Notes: a model not told the origin generated them from the letters alone. A stretch of 64,000 bases of DNA from Cristatella mucedo (GCA_009760855.2 WPIO01000174.1:261501-325500), one strand, 5' to 3'. Counted from the first letter of the stretch, positions 47,601 to 59,912 are shown. Translations and numbers: made by a program.

Positions 47601-50600
47601 AGCATTCAGTTTCTCAGTTGCTGCAGCAGATTCCGACGGTTTAAATGATAAATACAACTGAGTATCGTCACCATAGAAGTGATATCCTATTCCATGGGCC
47701 TTAATGACTTTTCCCAGAGGTTGCATATAAATGGAGAGCAGCAAGGTACCAAGTACAGACCCTCACATCAAGGGTCACACACTCGACCAGATTTTCTCAT
47801 ACAACTGCACTTTGTCATCACCAACTATTACCAAATCCTACTTATCTGACCACATGCAGATCTCATTCAATCTACAGTGTATGCCCACCTCCTCTAAAAT
47901 AGCATGTAAATCGCGAAACCTCAAGACCCTTGACATGGATGCTGTCCCTGCGAGAGTTTCTGCTTTACCTCTGCTGCTCAGTCCTCCCTCCGATATGTCA
48001 TCATTGGTAGATAGCTACAACACGACACTGGCTGACACGCTCGACAAGTTTGCACCTCTGACTAAGCGCACTGTGCGTCCTCGCCCAGACCGCCTATGGT
48101 TTACCACAGACATTAAACTAGCCCATGTCTACTAAGCGCAAGCTTGAAAAAGTATACAAAAGATTAGGACTGACTGTCCATCGACAGGCATATGAAGACT
48201 ACTGTAGGCTGTACCAATCGATCCTAGCAAAGGCCAGGTCTAGCTTCTATAAAAACATTGTTGAATCGCAGCTGCACAATCCAAAAACGCTGATGTCGAC
48301 GATCAACCTTCTCCTCAACCGCTCCCAGATTAGCTCCTTACCTGATGATCCTTGTGATGATCTAGCCGATCGCTTCTCTCGATTCTTGGTGCAGAAGAAA
48401 GACAAGATCAGAGAATCCAACCCTTCGATGGCAACATCCCCGCTAGAATGCTGCTTCCCGATTCCTGGCTGCACCTCAGTCTCTACATTTAAGCAGGTCA
48501 CTAGTGATCTCGTCCTGAAGTTCGTATCCCAATCAAAGAAAAAAAGTCCTCTGGACCCTATTCCCACTGTCCTGCTCCTACGTTGCTGCTGCCATGCCTA
48601 ACTAACATCATTAATATGTCATTAGCCTCAGCTCATGTCCGAGCAGCTTTCAAAAAAGCTGTAGGCAGGCCACTTCTCAAAAAAGCGACACTAGACCAAG
48701 AGAACTTGAGCAACTACCGTCCAGTCTCCCTTCTACCATTCCTATCAAAGATACTGGAATGGGTCGTGGCAGACCAGCTGAACTCATATATTGAAACTTT
48801 AAACCTTGCTAGTAAGCTCCAGTCTGGCTTTAGAGCTAATCACTCCACAGAGTCAGCATTGCTTAGGATGTACAACGACCTACTTAGTAATGCAGATATA
48901 GGTAGAGTGTCTCTCCTTGTTTTGCTCGATCTTTCTGCAGCTTTTGATGCTGTCGATCACTAAGTTTTTCTAGAGAGCCTCTCATCTCGCCTGGGCATCA
49001 CTGGCACCGCTCTGCAATGGTTCAGGTCCTATCTCAGTGGGAGACTCCAGAGTATTGACGTGAATGGACAAAGATCATCCGAGGTACCTCTGAAATAGGG
49101 GGTACCTCGGGGCTCCGTGCTAGGTCCGGTTCTTTTCACGGTTTATACTCTCCCTCTTGCTGATGTGATTGCCAAGCGCAATCTAGGCGTTTACTTCTAT
49201 GTGGATTACACTCAGTTATGCCTTTTCTTTTATCCCTCCCAGTCTTCGAGCACCTCGAATTCTCTCAACTCACTTGCTGCATGTATTGATGACATCCACA
49301 CATGGATGGCAGAAGATTTTCTAAACCTAAACGATGATGAAACTAACTTACTAGTTATGGGCAAACCCAGTGTGATTGAGAAATTGGAAAGGCTGCCGCT
49401 CAAAATTGGCTCTGCCAGCACATCTGTTGAATGAGCTCGAAATCTAGGTGTTATGTTTCAAAGTGACCTCTCGTTAGACGACCACATCAGCTCCACAGTC
49501 AAGTTTGCCTACTTTCAGCTACATAACATTGCTAAAATTCGGGCTAGTTTAGATAAGGAAACCACGTAAAAGCTGGTCCATGCATTTGTGACATCCCGTC
49601 TTGACTTCTGTAACTCACTGCTTGCTAGCCTACCGGCATGTGCAATCAGGCGATTACAGCTGGTGCAAAACTCTGCAGCTAGACTTGTCTGTCGTGAGCA
49701 TCGCAGTTGCCACATCACACCACTTCTCGCCGACCTGCACTGGCTACCAGTCAAGCAACGGATCGACTTCAAGGTTTTGTCGCTCACTCTTAGGTCACTT
49801 CATTCTTTGGCTCCAGCCTATCTCTCAGATCTACTCCCCTATCAGGCCAAGCATCGTACCACCTGCTTTTCGGAATCCAACAGTTTACCAATACCTCGTA
49901 CAAACATCAAATCCTTTGGAGACCGTGCATTTAGGCCGTACGCTCCCAAAGCCTGGAACTCGCTCCCGACTTGCGTCAGAATACCCCCGGACTCGACCAC
50001 ATTTAAAAAGAACTTTAAAACACATCAATTTAGGACAGCATTTAGTGGGTCCCTGTGATTCGTCCTTCACGTGCTTATGAGTGCTGACACTGTGCATTCT
50101 GCCACCAACCACACTTGCATGCTGACCTTGTGCATGTCACCCCTAACTATGTTATGTTGTTGATCAAGCATGATGTTACTCACCATTCAGTCGAGTTTCC
50201 CTTTGCAGCAAATGTAAAGCGCCTAGAAAGAGATCGAGTTCTCTGGGGGCACTTTATCAAGTGCATTACTAATGTTATTATAATTAAGATGGCTAAATCA
50301 TCGTGCCTACTGAACTCGTACCATCATCCTGCAACGTAGGACTCGAAGAGAGGGACGGGTGGAATCGTGTGGCATGAACCAAAGTTCTTTACAGCAAACA
50401 TTTCCGTAACGATTGTAACCATGCTAGCTCTTGCCAACGCATGACAAATGCCGACGAAGAGCTGGTGCCTCGAAGCGCAAATAACGAGTCACAGCTGCAC
50501 CAATGCACACATGCAGATGGCAGCTGAACAAGGCAGTGATTAAAGAGTGCCTATAACTTAATATAGAAAGCGGGCATCGGTAGGGCAGACTGGTCTATTT

Positions 50601-51849
50601 CATAACCATAGAGATGAATGAGCTTACTGCACTAGCCATGTATCCCTTGTCTGCAACTCCACAAACCCACATAAAAGAGCTTTGTGGTTGTTATGCTGGC
50701 AAGTTTTCTAAGGTGCACTCAGAGGACCAAAGTACAGGTGGCTGTCCCGCAGCCCAAAGCACGACTGACTAACTATAAGATATGTCATATCCGTTTAGTT
50801 ATAACATATACATATATCATATATCATACATATATCATATACCCTGTCCTATAGGTAGTCATTCAAGAACCACTATTGGACATTAGGGCTGTCATAATCT
50901 AGCTGGTATAGAATTCTAACGTTTTGCTATTCACCAGCACTGGCTGCCTGTCCCCCGCCTAGCCGAGCTGCTGCACCAGTTTCAGGATTTTGGCGGACCA
51001 TCGGGGGGGGGGGGACCATACGTTGGCTACTCCTTTCCCTTTTCCTGTCAAGGACGATTGGGCAGCACACGCTTTGGCTTCGTGGGGTTTTCACTGTCAC
51101 TCGTGCTGCACCATTCTTAGGCAGTGGCTCGTGCTGCTCGTGCTCAGGCACATTCTATCTGTGTCGTCCAATCCTGCCACTTCTACGGTTTTCTACCTTT
51201 TTTGACTCTCCTTCTGACTTGCTGCGCTTTTTCACCTTTTTCTGTGTGCATGCGATTGAGTCTCTCTGCTGCTGCACTGGTGCCGAAATCCACCTAAGCT
51301 TTGAGCTATCGAAGATTCCAGCATTGCCTCCATGCTTGAGTCTTCTTGGCTTTGCAGAGCTACTGCACTCGTAGCTATATGAGCACATGGCATCATATTT
51401 TCTGCTGTGATGGGTTTGTTTACCTGGTAGCTATCTCGGGCACATTAACAGAAGTCTGCACCTTACCTATTAACCTTGATTCACGTGCAGGCATGAATTT
51501 ATAGGATTTTTTCCTTAACAGCAAATGTAGAGTGCCTAGAAAGAGATTTGGTTTGCTGAGGGTTCTATACGGATGTCTCATTATTATTATTGTAACTTCC
51601 ATTATAGAGAAATGGTAGCCTACTCACTGTCGTCCAGGAGAAGCTTGCTTGTTTTTTCTGTCTGTTCCCCCACTCGAGAGATAGGAGTGTTATTTAAAAT
51701 CACGGGCCCTTTAGCATTCTCTGTACTGTCTGTTGAAATGTCTTTTGAAGCCTGCTGTAGTGCTAAGAGCACAAGATATTTGCTGGGAAAAGATCAGGTA
51801 ATATTTCTTCAACTTATAAATTGCCTGCCTAGCCAGTAATTTGCCTCAG

Positions 51850-51939
<90 letters not shown>

Positions 51940-52827
51940 CATGGTCCTACTGTCGAGAATGGCTTAAAGCTTTGAGGTTTACACACGTACCCGAGCAGAA
52001 TGCCGATTTCTTCGTGAACACTTGAGTATTTTACTCTAAGACATGCAGTTCTTTTGCTGATCAGCCTTGCCTTTCTGAGGATGAGGGAAGAGAATGCTAA
52101 TTAATTTTGAACAATAATACAAATAATGCATTTGATATAGCACCCTCAGAGAACTCAATCTCTTCTGTGTGCTTTACAGTTGCTGGAAAGAAAGCACGAT
52201 CGAATGGTCAGTGGTACCATGATCAATAAGCAACAGGAATAACACGGTTAGAAGTTATGTGCACAGGGTCAGTGTGCAAGTTTGATTAGTTACAGCATGC
52301 ACTGTATCAGCACTCATAAGCACATAAAGGACGAATCGTGGGGACCCACTAGATGCTATGATAAATAGATGCGTTTTTAATTTCTTTTTAAATGCGGACA
52401 AGTCGTGAGATGTCTTTTGAGTCTTTGGAACCCGGAATATCACCAATTTTACTTGTGTACTTCAGAGAACGTTCCGTGCAAGGAGAGCAAGTCCAAAAGG
52501 CCGTGCAACTCCAGCCTGAGAAGGCCATCGTCCAATCGTACGAAAATCCTCGATGCAGCTAAAGGTCTGTTGTTTTTGAGAGACAACAGTGAAGCTGCCT
52601 ACAAGCCGGCGCCCAAGAAACTGGCCTTGGCCTTGGCATCCGACCTGCAGTCACGTGCATCCGACCAGCAGTCACGTGAATCCGTCCAGCAGTCACGTGC
52701 AGCAATGCTTCCAGGTACCTCCGAAAAAGTAACAATAACGCAGCACCAACCTAATTGTTGTGACCTAAGTGACAGTAACTTACATTGTCTGAGCAACGTT
52801 GCCTGTGTAGGAGATAAAGAATCCTAA
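44652..52827 (+). CDS. THAP-domain zinc-finger protein
   Basis: Probable sequence-specific DNA-binding protein. Exons 44652-44725, 45715-45926 and 52466-52827 join in phase to 215 residues. The THAP domain fills residues 1-86: it starts at Met1, as usual for the family, with zinc ligands Cys5, Cys10, Cys59 and His62, the [14 protein letters not shown] segment across the first junction, WQPSAH before the Cys59 pair, and ALPTEF in place of the AVPTIF box that closes the domain. Both first-intron sites are good (CACAG/gtattc; tgactcccag/G). The third exon (Lys/Ser-rich, then [20 protein letters not shown] repeats, no domain recognised) is chosen because its acceptor is in phase and opens a frame to a stop; it is less certain than exons 1 and 2. 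Intron 2 is 6.5 kb and mostly LINE sequence. Single-domain THAP genes can be host genes or relics of P-element-like transposases; no transposase domain is seen. Confidence 0.75.
46320..50290 (+). mobile_element. LINE A copy, interrupted and inactive
   Basis: A CR1/L2-like non-LTR retrotransposon in intron 2 of the THAP gene. Endonuclease part at 46325-46620 ([18 protein letters not shown]), split by a LINE B insertion, resuming at 47758 ([14 protein letters not shown]) through reverse transcriptase to the 3' end near 50290. It is dead: a frameshift near 48120, another near 48590, a stop inside AAFDAVDH at 48961, and the active-site FYVDD read as FYVDY. It retains about 248 bp (48351-48598) that the copy at 61-64 kb lacks. 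Confidence 0.93.
46625..47757 (-). mobile_element. LINE B copy nested in LINE A
   Basis: A 1.1-kb, 5'-truncated copy whose reverse strand reads [13 protein letters not shown] (reverse-transcriptase active site), [29 protein letters not shown] and the 3' end with the TACATTACAT tail. The LINE A sequence is continuous on both sides (GCATGGCCCTAC left, CATCAAGGGTCACAC right). Protein similarity shows that B is a different family from A. Confidence 0.92.
50640..50985 (-). mobile_element. LINE B relic
   Basis: Diverged 3'-end sequence (TGTCTGCAACTCCACAAACC, GGCAAGTTTTCTAAGGTGCA), with an AT-rich ATATCATATA run at 50800-50840. Confidence 0.6.
51505..51600 (+). mobile_element. LINE A 3'-end fragment
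   Basis: GCAAATGTAGAGTGCCTAGA AAGAGATTTGGTTTGCTGAG and a TTATTATTATTG tail match the family A 3' end only. Confidence 0.8.
51851..51936. repeat. (TA)n-(GA)n microsatellite
   Basis: About 54 bp of TA followed by about 32 bp of GA in THAP intron 2. Confidence 0.97.
52110..52432 (-). mobile_element. LINE A 3'-end fragment
   Basis: Inverted 3' untranslated region (GCACCCTCAGAGAACTCAAT onward) and the last codons of the open frame. It ends about 30 bp before the predicted acceptor of THAP exon 3. Confidence 0.85.
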
Positions 52828-53394
52828 GGATGCCGACTGTTTGGCTGCTACAAGCTCTGAAGATCGTTGTGATAGAGGTGATGACACCATACCAATCTTC
52901 AGCCGTCATGGCTGCAGCCAGCCACGACTTCTCGATTGTGGGAGCTCGTGGAAATCGACCGCAATTTCACTCGACACGCCTGCTGTCAGATACTCTTGAG
53001 TTACTGCTGTTTCGTTTTTAGGGATTTTGGCCAAGTTTGCCTGTTTTGCAACGCCCGTTATCTAGTGACGAATTCTGCGCAATGCTCATATATTGCAGCA
53101 ATCGCTAAGCAAAGTTTCATATGTACTATATTTATGCTCCAGGTTTTTGCCAGGAGACCTGGTCTCCGTGATTCGACCATTTTGATCTCAATACGGCTTA
53201 GTCTGCAGTAGGTGCAGCATTGGAGAGTACTCTAACGTGTATCTGTGCTATCCAGTAAGGATAATGCACTTGTCGTACTAGCCGCTGACCAATTGTAGTG
53301 CAGCAGGTATGTAGTAGTGTTTGAGGAACTTGTTGTCGATAGGCTCGGCTTAATGTTTGTGAGCAGTGAATAGTGATCGGCAGTTGAACTCAAG

Positions 53395-53705
53395 GCTCGG
53401 TGTCCAAACGAATTGTGGTTCATTCGATTCGAGTCAGAAAAGAGGGCGATACGATGCACAGCCTGGCAGAGGAGTAGATCTGATAGGTAGACTGGAGCCA
53501 GAGAATGAAGGGACCTAAAAGTGAGTCGCGAATCCCTGAATGAGTTAGACTGGCATCGGAAGTGGGCGTTACGTAAACAAACGTTCACAGGTGCTCGAGC
53601 CTCGGGACGCACGAAGTCGCCAGGCTGCTTGACTGGGAGCCACTGCAGATCGGCTAGAAGTGGCGTGATGTGGCAGCTGGGACGCTCGCGGCAGAGAAAA
53701 CGACC
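53395..53705 (-). mobile_element. LINE A relic
   Basis: Reverse strand encodes [17 protein letters not shown] and [20 protein letters not shown] separated by an insertion of unrelated sequence at about 53535-53620. Confidence 0.82.
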
Positions 53706-55079
53706 CTGAGCCCACGTGACAAGATTAGCCGAGCAAGAAGAGCCTTCCTTCAACGGAGCAAAGTCCAAGTCCCTTCCAGAGAGCACCCGGCCCATCAAGG
53801 GCCGCCACAACACATCGGCCCGGCGGCGGGTGGGGGTGGGGGGCTGCAAGAAGCAGCCGAGTGCCGGCCCGCAAACCACGAAGCCACATCAAACGGGGCG
53901 GCAGCAAAACATGCTAAAAACGGTGGGCTTGACACCCAAAAAAACACAACACTGCATCACGGGCACAGCGCTAAAAGCAAAGCAGAGCTGCTTCTTCAGT
54001 GGCACAGCGAAACGCTGCAACTGCGATATATTATTGCAGATGTACGAACGTTGCATCTGCAGAGTTACTATGCTATGGTTCAGGTCCGGTCTCAGTAGAA
54101 TACTCTAGAGCATTGATGTCAAGGGTCGCCGATCAACCGAGGAGTCTGAAAAGTACCTGAGGTACTTTACCCAGGACTCTCTGCTCGGTCCATTTCTTTC
54201 ACAATTTGTACTCTCCCACGCGTGGCCGTAATTGCCAAGCACAATTTAATATTTTTTTCTACTCTGATAAAACGCAGCTGTACCTGTGCTTTGATCATCT
54301 TGGAAACTATCCAACAAAAACGTGCCACACCCTCACATTCCAGCCAAGGTCGTAGGGAAAGGTCATGCTTTCACCAGTACCGGTCTCCACTGCAGATAGG
54401 GGGAGCTAGCGGTCACAGAGAACGAGTTTGCAGCAATTGCTGGCCACCCAATTATTTTCCAGCTGTGCGATCAGTCCCTCTCGAGGTCAGGCACGCCCGA
54501 GCTCATATCCGACTTCAAGACAATCAACGACGTATACCAATGACGATGTCCGGCAAGCTCTGGACAGCCAGCCGGTCTCACTGCTCAGGGCGCCAGCGAA
54601 GCTCGCTCCCAACTCAGCAATTGCAGGAGCGCAGCGACATGCTTTTGGGAGGCTTCTTTTCGCCATGACTGACTCGGTGCTGCTGACCAACCGACCGGTG
54701 CTACTCTGGAACTGTGAAATAGACTACTTAGCTTTATTCTTTAGCCAGTTTTTCAACTGCTTTCTGTGTCGTGGCTGCGTTCAGACTGCCTCTGAGCTTA
54801 CCCGGTTAGCCGGCAATGATGTAGCAACCCCTGCCTACCTAATTGCTTACCAGCTGTGAGGTCTCTCGAGGTCAGATGCACGCGCGAACCTGCATTCGTC
54901 TTGTCGTGGCGGACAGAGAACAGTTCCCTGCCCCCCCCCCCCCCGCTTGGGCTAAGCGGATGCACCCTTCTCTGCCTACCTTTTGGCCTGATCTGACCTA
55001 CTCTCCCTACATCCTCCCTCAGTCTCACTCTCTCCTACAAGGGCGGAAGTACATATGGTCAGTAGCTCTTGTGTTTGCT
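53706..55079. other. Repeat-derived sequence without recognised gene
   Basis: Contains a plus-strand LINE A relic at 54065-54305 (GGTTCAGGTCCGGTCTCAGT; GCACAATTTAATATTTTTTT CTACTCTGATAAAACGC, a decayed active-site region). A diverged direct repeat around CCAGCTGTG-CTCTCGAGGTCAG occurs near 54455 and 54850. No host gene is supported. Confidence 0.5.
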
Positions 55080-55372
55080 TGCTGCTATTATAGTTAGCAC
55101 AGCAACCTCGGCGACTAATATATGCCCCAACTGCAGCAGGTGGCTGGGGAATTGACTCGTTGCAGCATCCGGCTTTTGAGGTAAGGATGTGACCCGTCAC
55201 AGATGCACTCCCCATCTTCGGTGAGTCAGCCAGGTAGTAATGTAGTATGTAGTAGTAGTATATACCCTTTGAGGGAATAAAGGTTGAGTCTCTTGTACCG
55301 CTCACGTCCGTGCTGTGTCTCCTTGGGACTCCACTAGTGCTGTTGCCACCGGAGCCACATAAATGTTACAAT
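55080..55372 (+). repeat. 5' LTR of a decayed LTR retrotransposon
   Basis: Begins TGCTGCTATTATAGTTAGCA and ends ATAAATGTTACA, with AATAAA at 55277. It matches 59644-59912 at roughly 80-85% by eye. Two bases after its end, TGGTAGCAGAGAATGG looks like a tRNA primer-binding site. Confidence 0.65.
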
Positions 55373-56894
55373 TGGTAGCAGAGAATGGTTTACTCGTGCC
55401 AAAAAGAGCATCAGACCTTCTATGGCCTAGACGGGACGCCTATACTGAGGTACGAAACATTGAACGGCGGAGAGCACTTAATGCCTTGGCTCCTAACGCT
55501 TGAGAAGGGTGTAGCAAGGTTAAAGACTCCGATGCCGCTAAAACATTTTGTGCCAGTGTGTCTGGGCGATAACGCGAAACACGGTCGAGGTGATCAGGCG
55601 GTCGACGTAAAGCAAGATTAACACAAGCTGCGAAACGAATTAATTCTGATCTCGTGGTTGATGGATAAAAAGGCCGAGAGGTTTCAGCTAGAGCAGGAGC
55701 AGCTCGCTGGAGCCAAGACCAAGACAAAGCTAGGTGACGAGCCAGCTTCATCACCGGCCTATCCCGCCCTCAATTGCCTGCAAGAGTCACACAGACGAGC
55801 AGAATTCACTCAGCTGCCCGGCTGCAATACCGGTGCAGGAAGAGGGTGTGGGACCGCTTCCGAGCTAGTAGCCGCAGCAGCCGAAGAGCACCAGAACAAG
55901 GTAAGTTCGCAGCGGCAGCAGTCGGAGGCGAAGGACGGGCAGCACGTGACGGCTTCCAGCGGCGAGGCGATAGTCACCTGCAACGAGGCGCGGGCGGCCC
56001 GCGAGAGCGACGTCTCGGCGGTGGCGAAGCTCAGCAGCGAGAGCGTCGCAGCGAGCGGATCGCGGCAGCCTGAGCCTCAAGGCTCGCGGCCGTGAAGAGC
56101 AGCCGCACGAGCGTCTTGGCGCCTGAGCACAGCGAGTTAGCGGTCAGCGGCGAGGTGATACTATCCTGCGACGAGGCGCGGGCGGCCCGCGAGAGCGACG
56201 TCTCGGCGGCGGCGAAGCGCAGCAGCGAGAGCGCCTTAGTGGCAACGAAGAGCGCCCGTGAGAGCGATGCTGCGGCAGCCGAGCGAAGCAGCGAGAGCGT
56301 CTTGGCGGCGGAGAGCGCCCGCACGAGCGTCTCGGCTCAGAGCACAGAGGAGCACAACCACGAGAGCGACTCGGTGGAGCTTCCCCTCCGCAGAGAACGA
56401 CAAGGCCATAATAATGACCCGGAGTGGTCTTCGCAGGGCCGGATCAACCGGCGACGAGCCTGAGACCGGCCATCGGGGGTGACATCGCACCCCCGACCTG
56501 CGAAAAGACGAAGGAAGAAGGCGGTGACCTGCGGGAGCCGCATGACTGTGGGCGCCGTGTCCCAGCTTTCCTAAAGGTGGGTGACATCAATGACCGGCTC
56601 CTTCGGGGAGGGGGCACAGCTGACGTGTGCCTCCTGTGAGCGGCTGCCACTTAGCCTGCACCCTGGTAAAGCCGGTCGGCAGCCTTCAATGTCAAAATTA
56701 AGCATCCAGTAGAGCCCGGACGACGTATTGCAGGACAGCGCAGCAACTCAAACTTTCGGGGCTACCGTCGGAGCAGGCAGTAGAAAAGTGCATGGGAAAC
56801 CGACAGCTAAGCGACTTTCCAGTCGTTAGGGCCGAGTCCTCCCGGGTTCGACGAATTCCCGAAATCCGCTCTGATTGGGCTAGCGACGACCGGA

Positions 56895-57258
56895 CGTGAG
56901 TCAGGAGTGAGTTCCAGGCTTTGGGAGCATGCAAACTAGATGCACGGTCTACAAAAGATTTGAGGTTGGTACGAGGTATTGGCAGACTGTTGGATTCTGA
57001 AAAGTGGGTGGTACGATGCTTAGCCTGGTGTGGGAATAGATATGAGATATAGGCTGGAGCCAAAGAATGAAGTGACCTAAAAGAGAGCAACAAAACCTTA
57101 AAGTCGATCCGTTGCTTGACTGGGAGTCAGTGCAGGTCGGCGAGAAGAGGTGTAATGTGGCAACTGCGACGCTCGCGACAGACAAGCCTAGCTGCGGAGT
57201 TTTGTACCAGCTGTAATCGCCTGATTGCACGCGCCGGTAGACCAGCAAGCAGTGAGTT
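56895..57258 (-). mobile_element. LINE A fragment
   Basis: Reverse strand encodes [19 protein letters not shown] in one frame and [20 protein letters not shown] in the next, with [10 protein letters not shown] decayed to [10 protein letters not shown]. It ends abruptly at 57258, where the tandem repeat begins. Confidence 0.85.
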
Positions 57259-57269
57259 TATGGTTTGGC

Positions 57270-59250
57270 GTATTTCCCCCGGCCATTGCCGTTGATTGCC
57301 GTGGGCTGCCGTCGATTGAATGCGCACCATGGGTAAAAATTATGCGAGCGCACAGGTACATGTTACGTGGAATGAGAGTTGCAGTTTATTGTAGCCAATC
57401 TTGTCAATTTACTACGGATTTCGCTATCGGCCCCTACCATTGCTGCTGATTGCCGTGCATTACTAACAGTTACTAAACAAAGGATCTTGACAGTTCCACG
57501 GTTTTACTTTGGATCCAGCGGAATGTTATATGTAATGACAATTGAGGCTTTTACGCTGCCAATTTCTCTTCAATTCGCCGGTAATTGGGGTATTGGCCCA
57601 GGACATAGCTGTCGATTGCCGTTCATTGCTTGCGATTGTACGTACGCGATTTCTTGAAAGGATTTGATTGCAATTTCAGCACAGCTGGCTGTGACAGGTA
57701 AGATATATTTGATCTTGGCCCAGTCACTTTCCAGTGATTTGCGATGGACCATAATGGATTGCCGTATTTTCCCGGGCCATTGCCGTCTGTTGCCATACAT
57801 TGCCCAAGATTGAACGGTCAGAGCTGGTTGAAAAGGTTAAAAGTATGTGTGCATGCAGTGAGTTGCTAGGTGGAATGAGAATTGGAGCTTGCTGCAGCCG
57901 ATTTCTCGTCGATTCGCCACGGATTTCGGCATTGGTCCCTGCCATTGCTGTCGATTACCGTGCATTGTTGACAATTAACGTGCATACATAGCTTGAAAGT
58001 CCTACGATTTCAATTTTAGCACAAAGAAATGTGAAATGCGATGACAATCGGCACTACAATACATTCGTGCAGTCGATTTGTGGTCGACTTGCCACGGATT
58101 GTAGTGGATTGCTGCTTTGAGCCGAGCCGTTGCCGTAGATTGCCATGCATTGCCTCTGAGATTGTACAAGCGCAAATTGCTTGAAATGATGTGGTTGACT
58201 TTAATCAGTGTGCTTTTTAACATGCATTAAAAATTGAAGGATTACGAAACCAATTTCAGGGCATTTTACATCAGATTGCTGTACATTGAGGTACTGGCCC
58301 GGGCCATTGCAGTCAATTGCAATGCATTGCTGCCAAAGGATCGAAGCGATTGCAATAATAATAATAATGCACTTGATAAAGTAGTGAAATCGTGGGATTA
58401 CACTATAAACAAAAATTAAAGCAACGTGCCATCACAATTAGAGCTTAAAGTGTACGTATTCCGGTCGTTTTTCGGCGGGACGTGGTACATTGACGTACTG
58501 GCCCGGGCAGTTGCAGTCGGTTGCAGTGCATTGCTGCAGGATGGCTGAGGCAATTACAGTGAAGTTATGCGAGTACACAATACCCGAAGAGTAGAGCAGC
58601 GTGCAATCATAATTAGAGCTTCTAGTGTACTCGTTCTGGTCGCTGTGTGGCGGATTGCAGTAGATTTAGGCGGATTGAGGTGGATTTCGGTATGGGACTG
58701 GGTCGTTGCAGTCAACTGCAGTTCATTGCATGAGAACTCGTGTGCACAATGGAGCGAAATTTTGTGCATGCACTTTGAACTGAGTCTATTCCTATATGCA
58801 TTGTCAAGTAGAGCTTCGTGATGGCGATTAGAGGATGATTTAGTTTTCAAGTTCATTTCAGGCGATTGCCGCCCGTTGCCACAGTGCGAGGTTGCACAAT
58901 ATTCTTTTATGTGGTTGTGCACACAGCACGGTGCAATTTAATATGCAATAAAAACTGGAGCTCGGTGCAATGTATTTCGATTTTTTATGCGGTGGATTCT
59001 GTGGATTGAAGTGGATTTCGGCATTGGCCAGGGCTACGGCAGTCGATTGCAGCGCATTGCACGAGCACGGCCGTGCCAATGCAAGTGAACTTTTTAATGC
59101 AATTGTCGCAGAGTGTGCCGTCATATGCAATCAAAAAAAGGAGATTCTCTCTCAGGATTTCTTTCGTTGCATGATGGAATGCGGTGGATCTCGGTATTGG
59201 CCCTAGGCCATTGCAATCTTATTTCAGTGGACTTCGTGAGACGCGTGAGC
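57270..59250. repeat. Diverged tandem repeat, about 12 units of 155-200 bp
   Basis: A core like GGCCATTGCCGTCGATTGCC GTGCATTGC recurs near 57283, 57437, 57598, 57775, 57942, 58127, 58303, 58505, 58704, 58865, 59030 and 59205. Between cores other shared words appear in order: CGGATTTCGG or GTGGATTGCGG before it, TTGAAAG and a GGAGCTT-type word after it. Units are too diverged to be recent. No family name is known to me. Confidence 0.75.
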
Positions 59251-59643
59251 GGAATCTCGCGAGATTGTCTGGGTGAATTTTACATGTAGCATAGTTTGAT
59301 ATTCTAAACTTTATGGAGCTGTTCGCACCTGATTTGTGGTGGATTTGACGGGAACTAGAATGGATTGCGGTGTACTGCCGTACAGGCGTCCGGCGTCAAA
59401 GCTCATTTGCATAAGTGCTCGTGCGAGAAGCGACGTGCAAATTTGGTGGGCAGAAAAGTTTGAACGTGTACTACAATGTCAGTGGAGGATCTGAGCTCGG
59501 CAGCACTTACGTCTGGTCGTCGCTAGCCCAATTAGAGCGGATTGGGGGTGGATTGCGGTAATTCGTCGAACCCCCTGCCCCCCAGCCAGACTGGCGAACT
59601 AGGATATCTATTTCTCTATGGGTGAAGGGATGTTGAGTGCGCC

Positions 59644-59912
59644 TGCTGCTATTGCCATTAGCACAGCCACCAGCCCGGCCAGTAATCTATGCCCAACCAC
59701 CTGCAGCAGGTGGTCGGGCAATCGACTCGGCGTTCGGCCTTTGAGGTAAGGACGTGGCCCGCCACAGATGCACTCCCCCTCTGCGATGATGAGTCAGGCA
59801 GCTAGCATACGTACCCGCTGAGGGAATGCAGACTGAGTCTCGTGTACCGCTCACCTGCACCGCCGTGTCTCCACGTGAGATCACACAAGAACTGCCGCCC
59901 GTCGGAGCCGCT
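59644..59912 (+). repeat. 3' LTR of the decayed LTR retrotransposon
   Basis: Begins TGCTGCTATTGCCATTAGCA and runs through CACAGATGCACTCCCCCTCT to CCGTCGGAGCCGCTG, matching the left LTR. The AATAAA of the left copy is AATGCA here. It is followed by about 60 bp of TTTTATTTTA-type sequence. Confidence 0.6.

Larger units (their letters stand above)
55373..59643 (+). mobile_element. Internal region between the two LTRs
   Basis: Starts with a putative primer-binding site, then an open frame from 55385 (MVYSCQKEHQTFYGLDG) of unknown type and a GC-rich stretch at 55900-56345 with repeated Ala/Arg/Ser-Glu codons (EARAARESDVSA). No gag, protease, reverse transcriptase or integrase is recognisable. A LINE A fragment and a long diverged tandem repeat occupy the rest. 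Could be a non-autonomous or heavily decayed element. Confidence 0.5.

Noticed and set aside
55385-56463. Open frames as gag of the LTR element
   Set aside because: No nucleocapsid zinc knuckle or capsid motif is seen; the Ala/Arg/Glu repeats look like simple-sequence expansion. Left as unknown.
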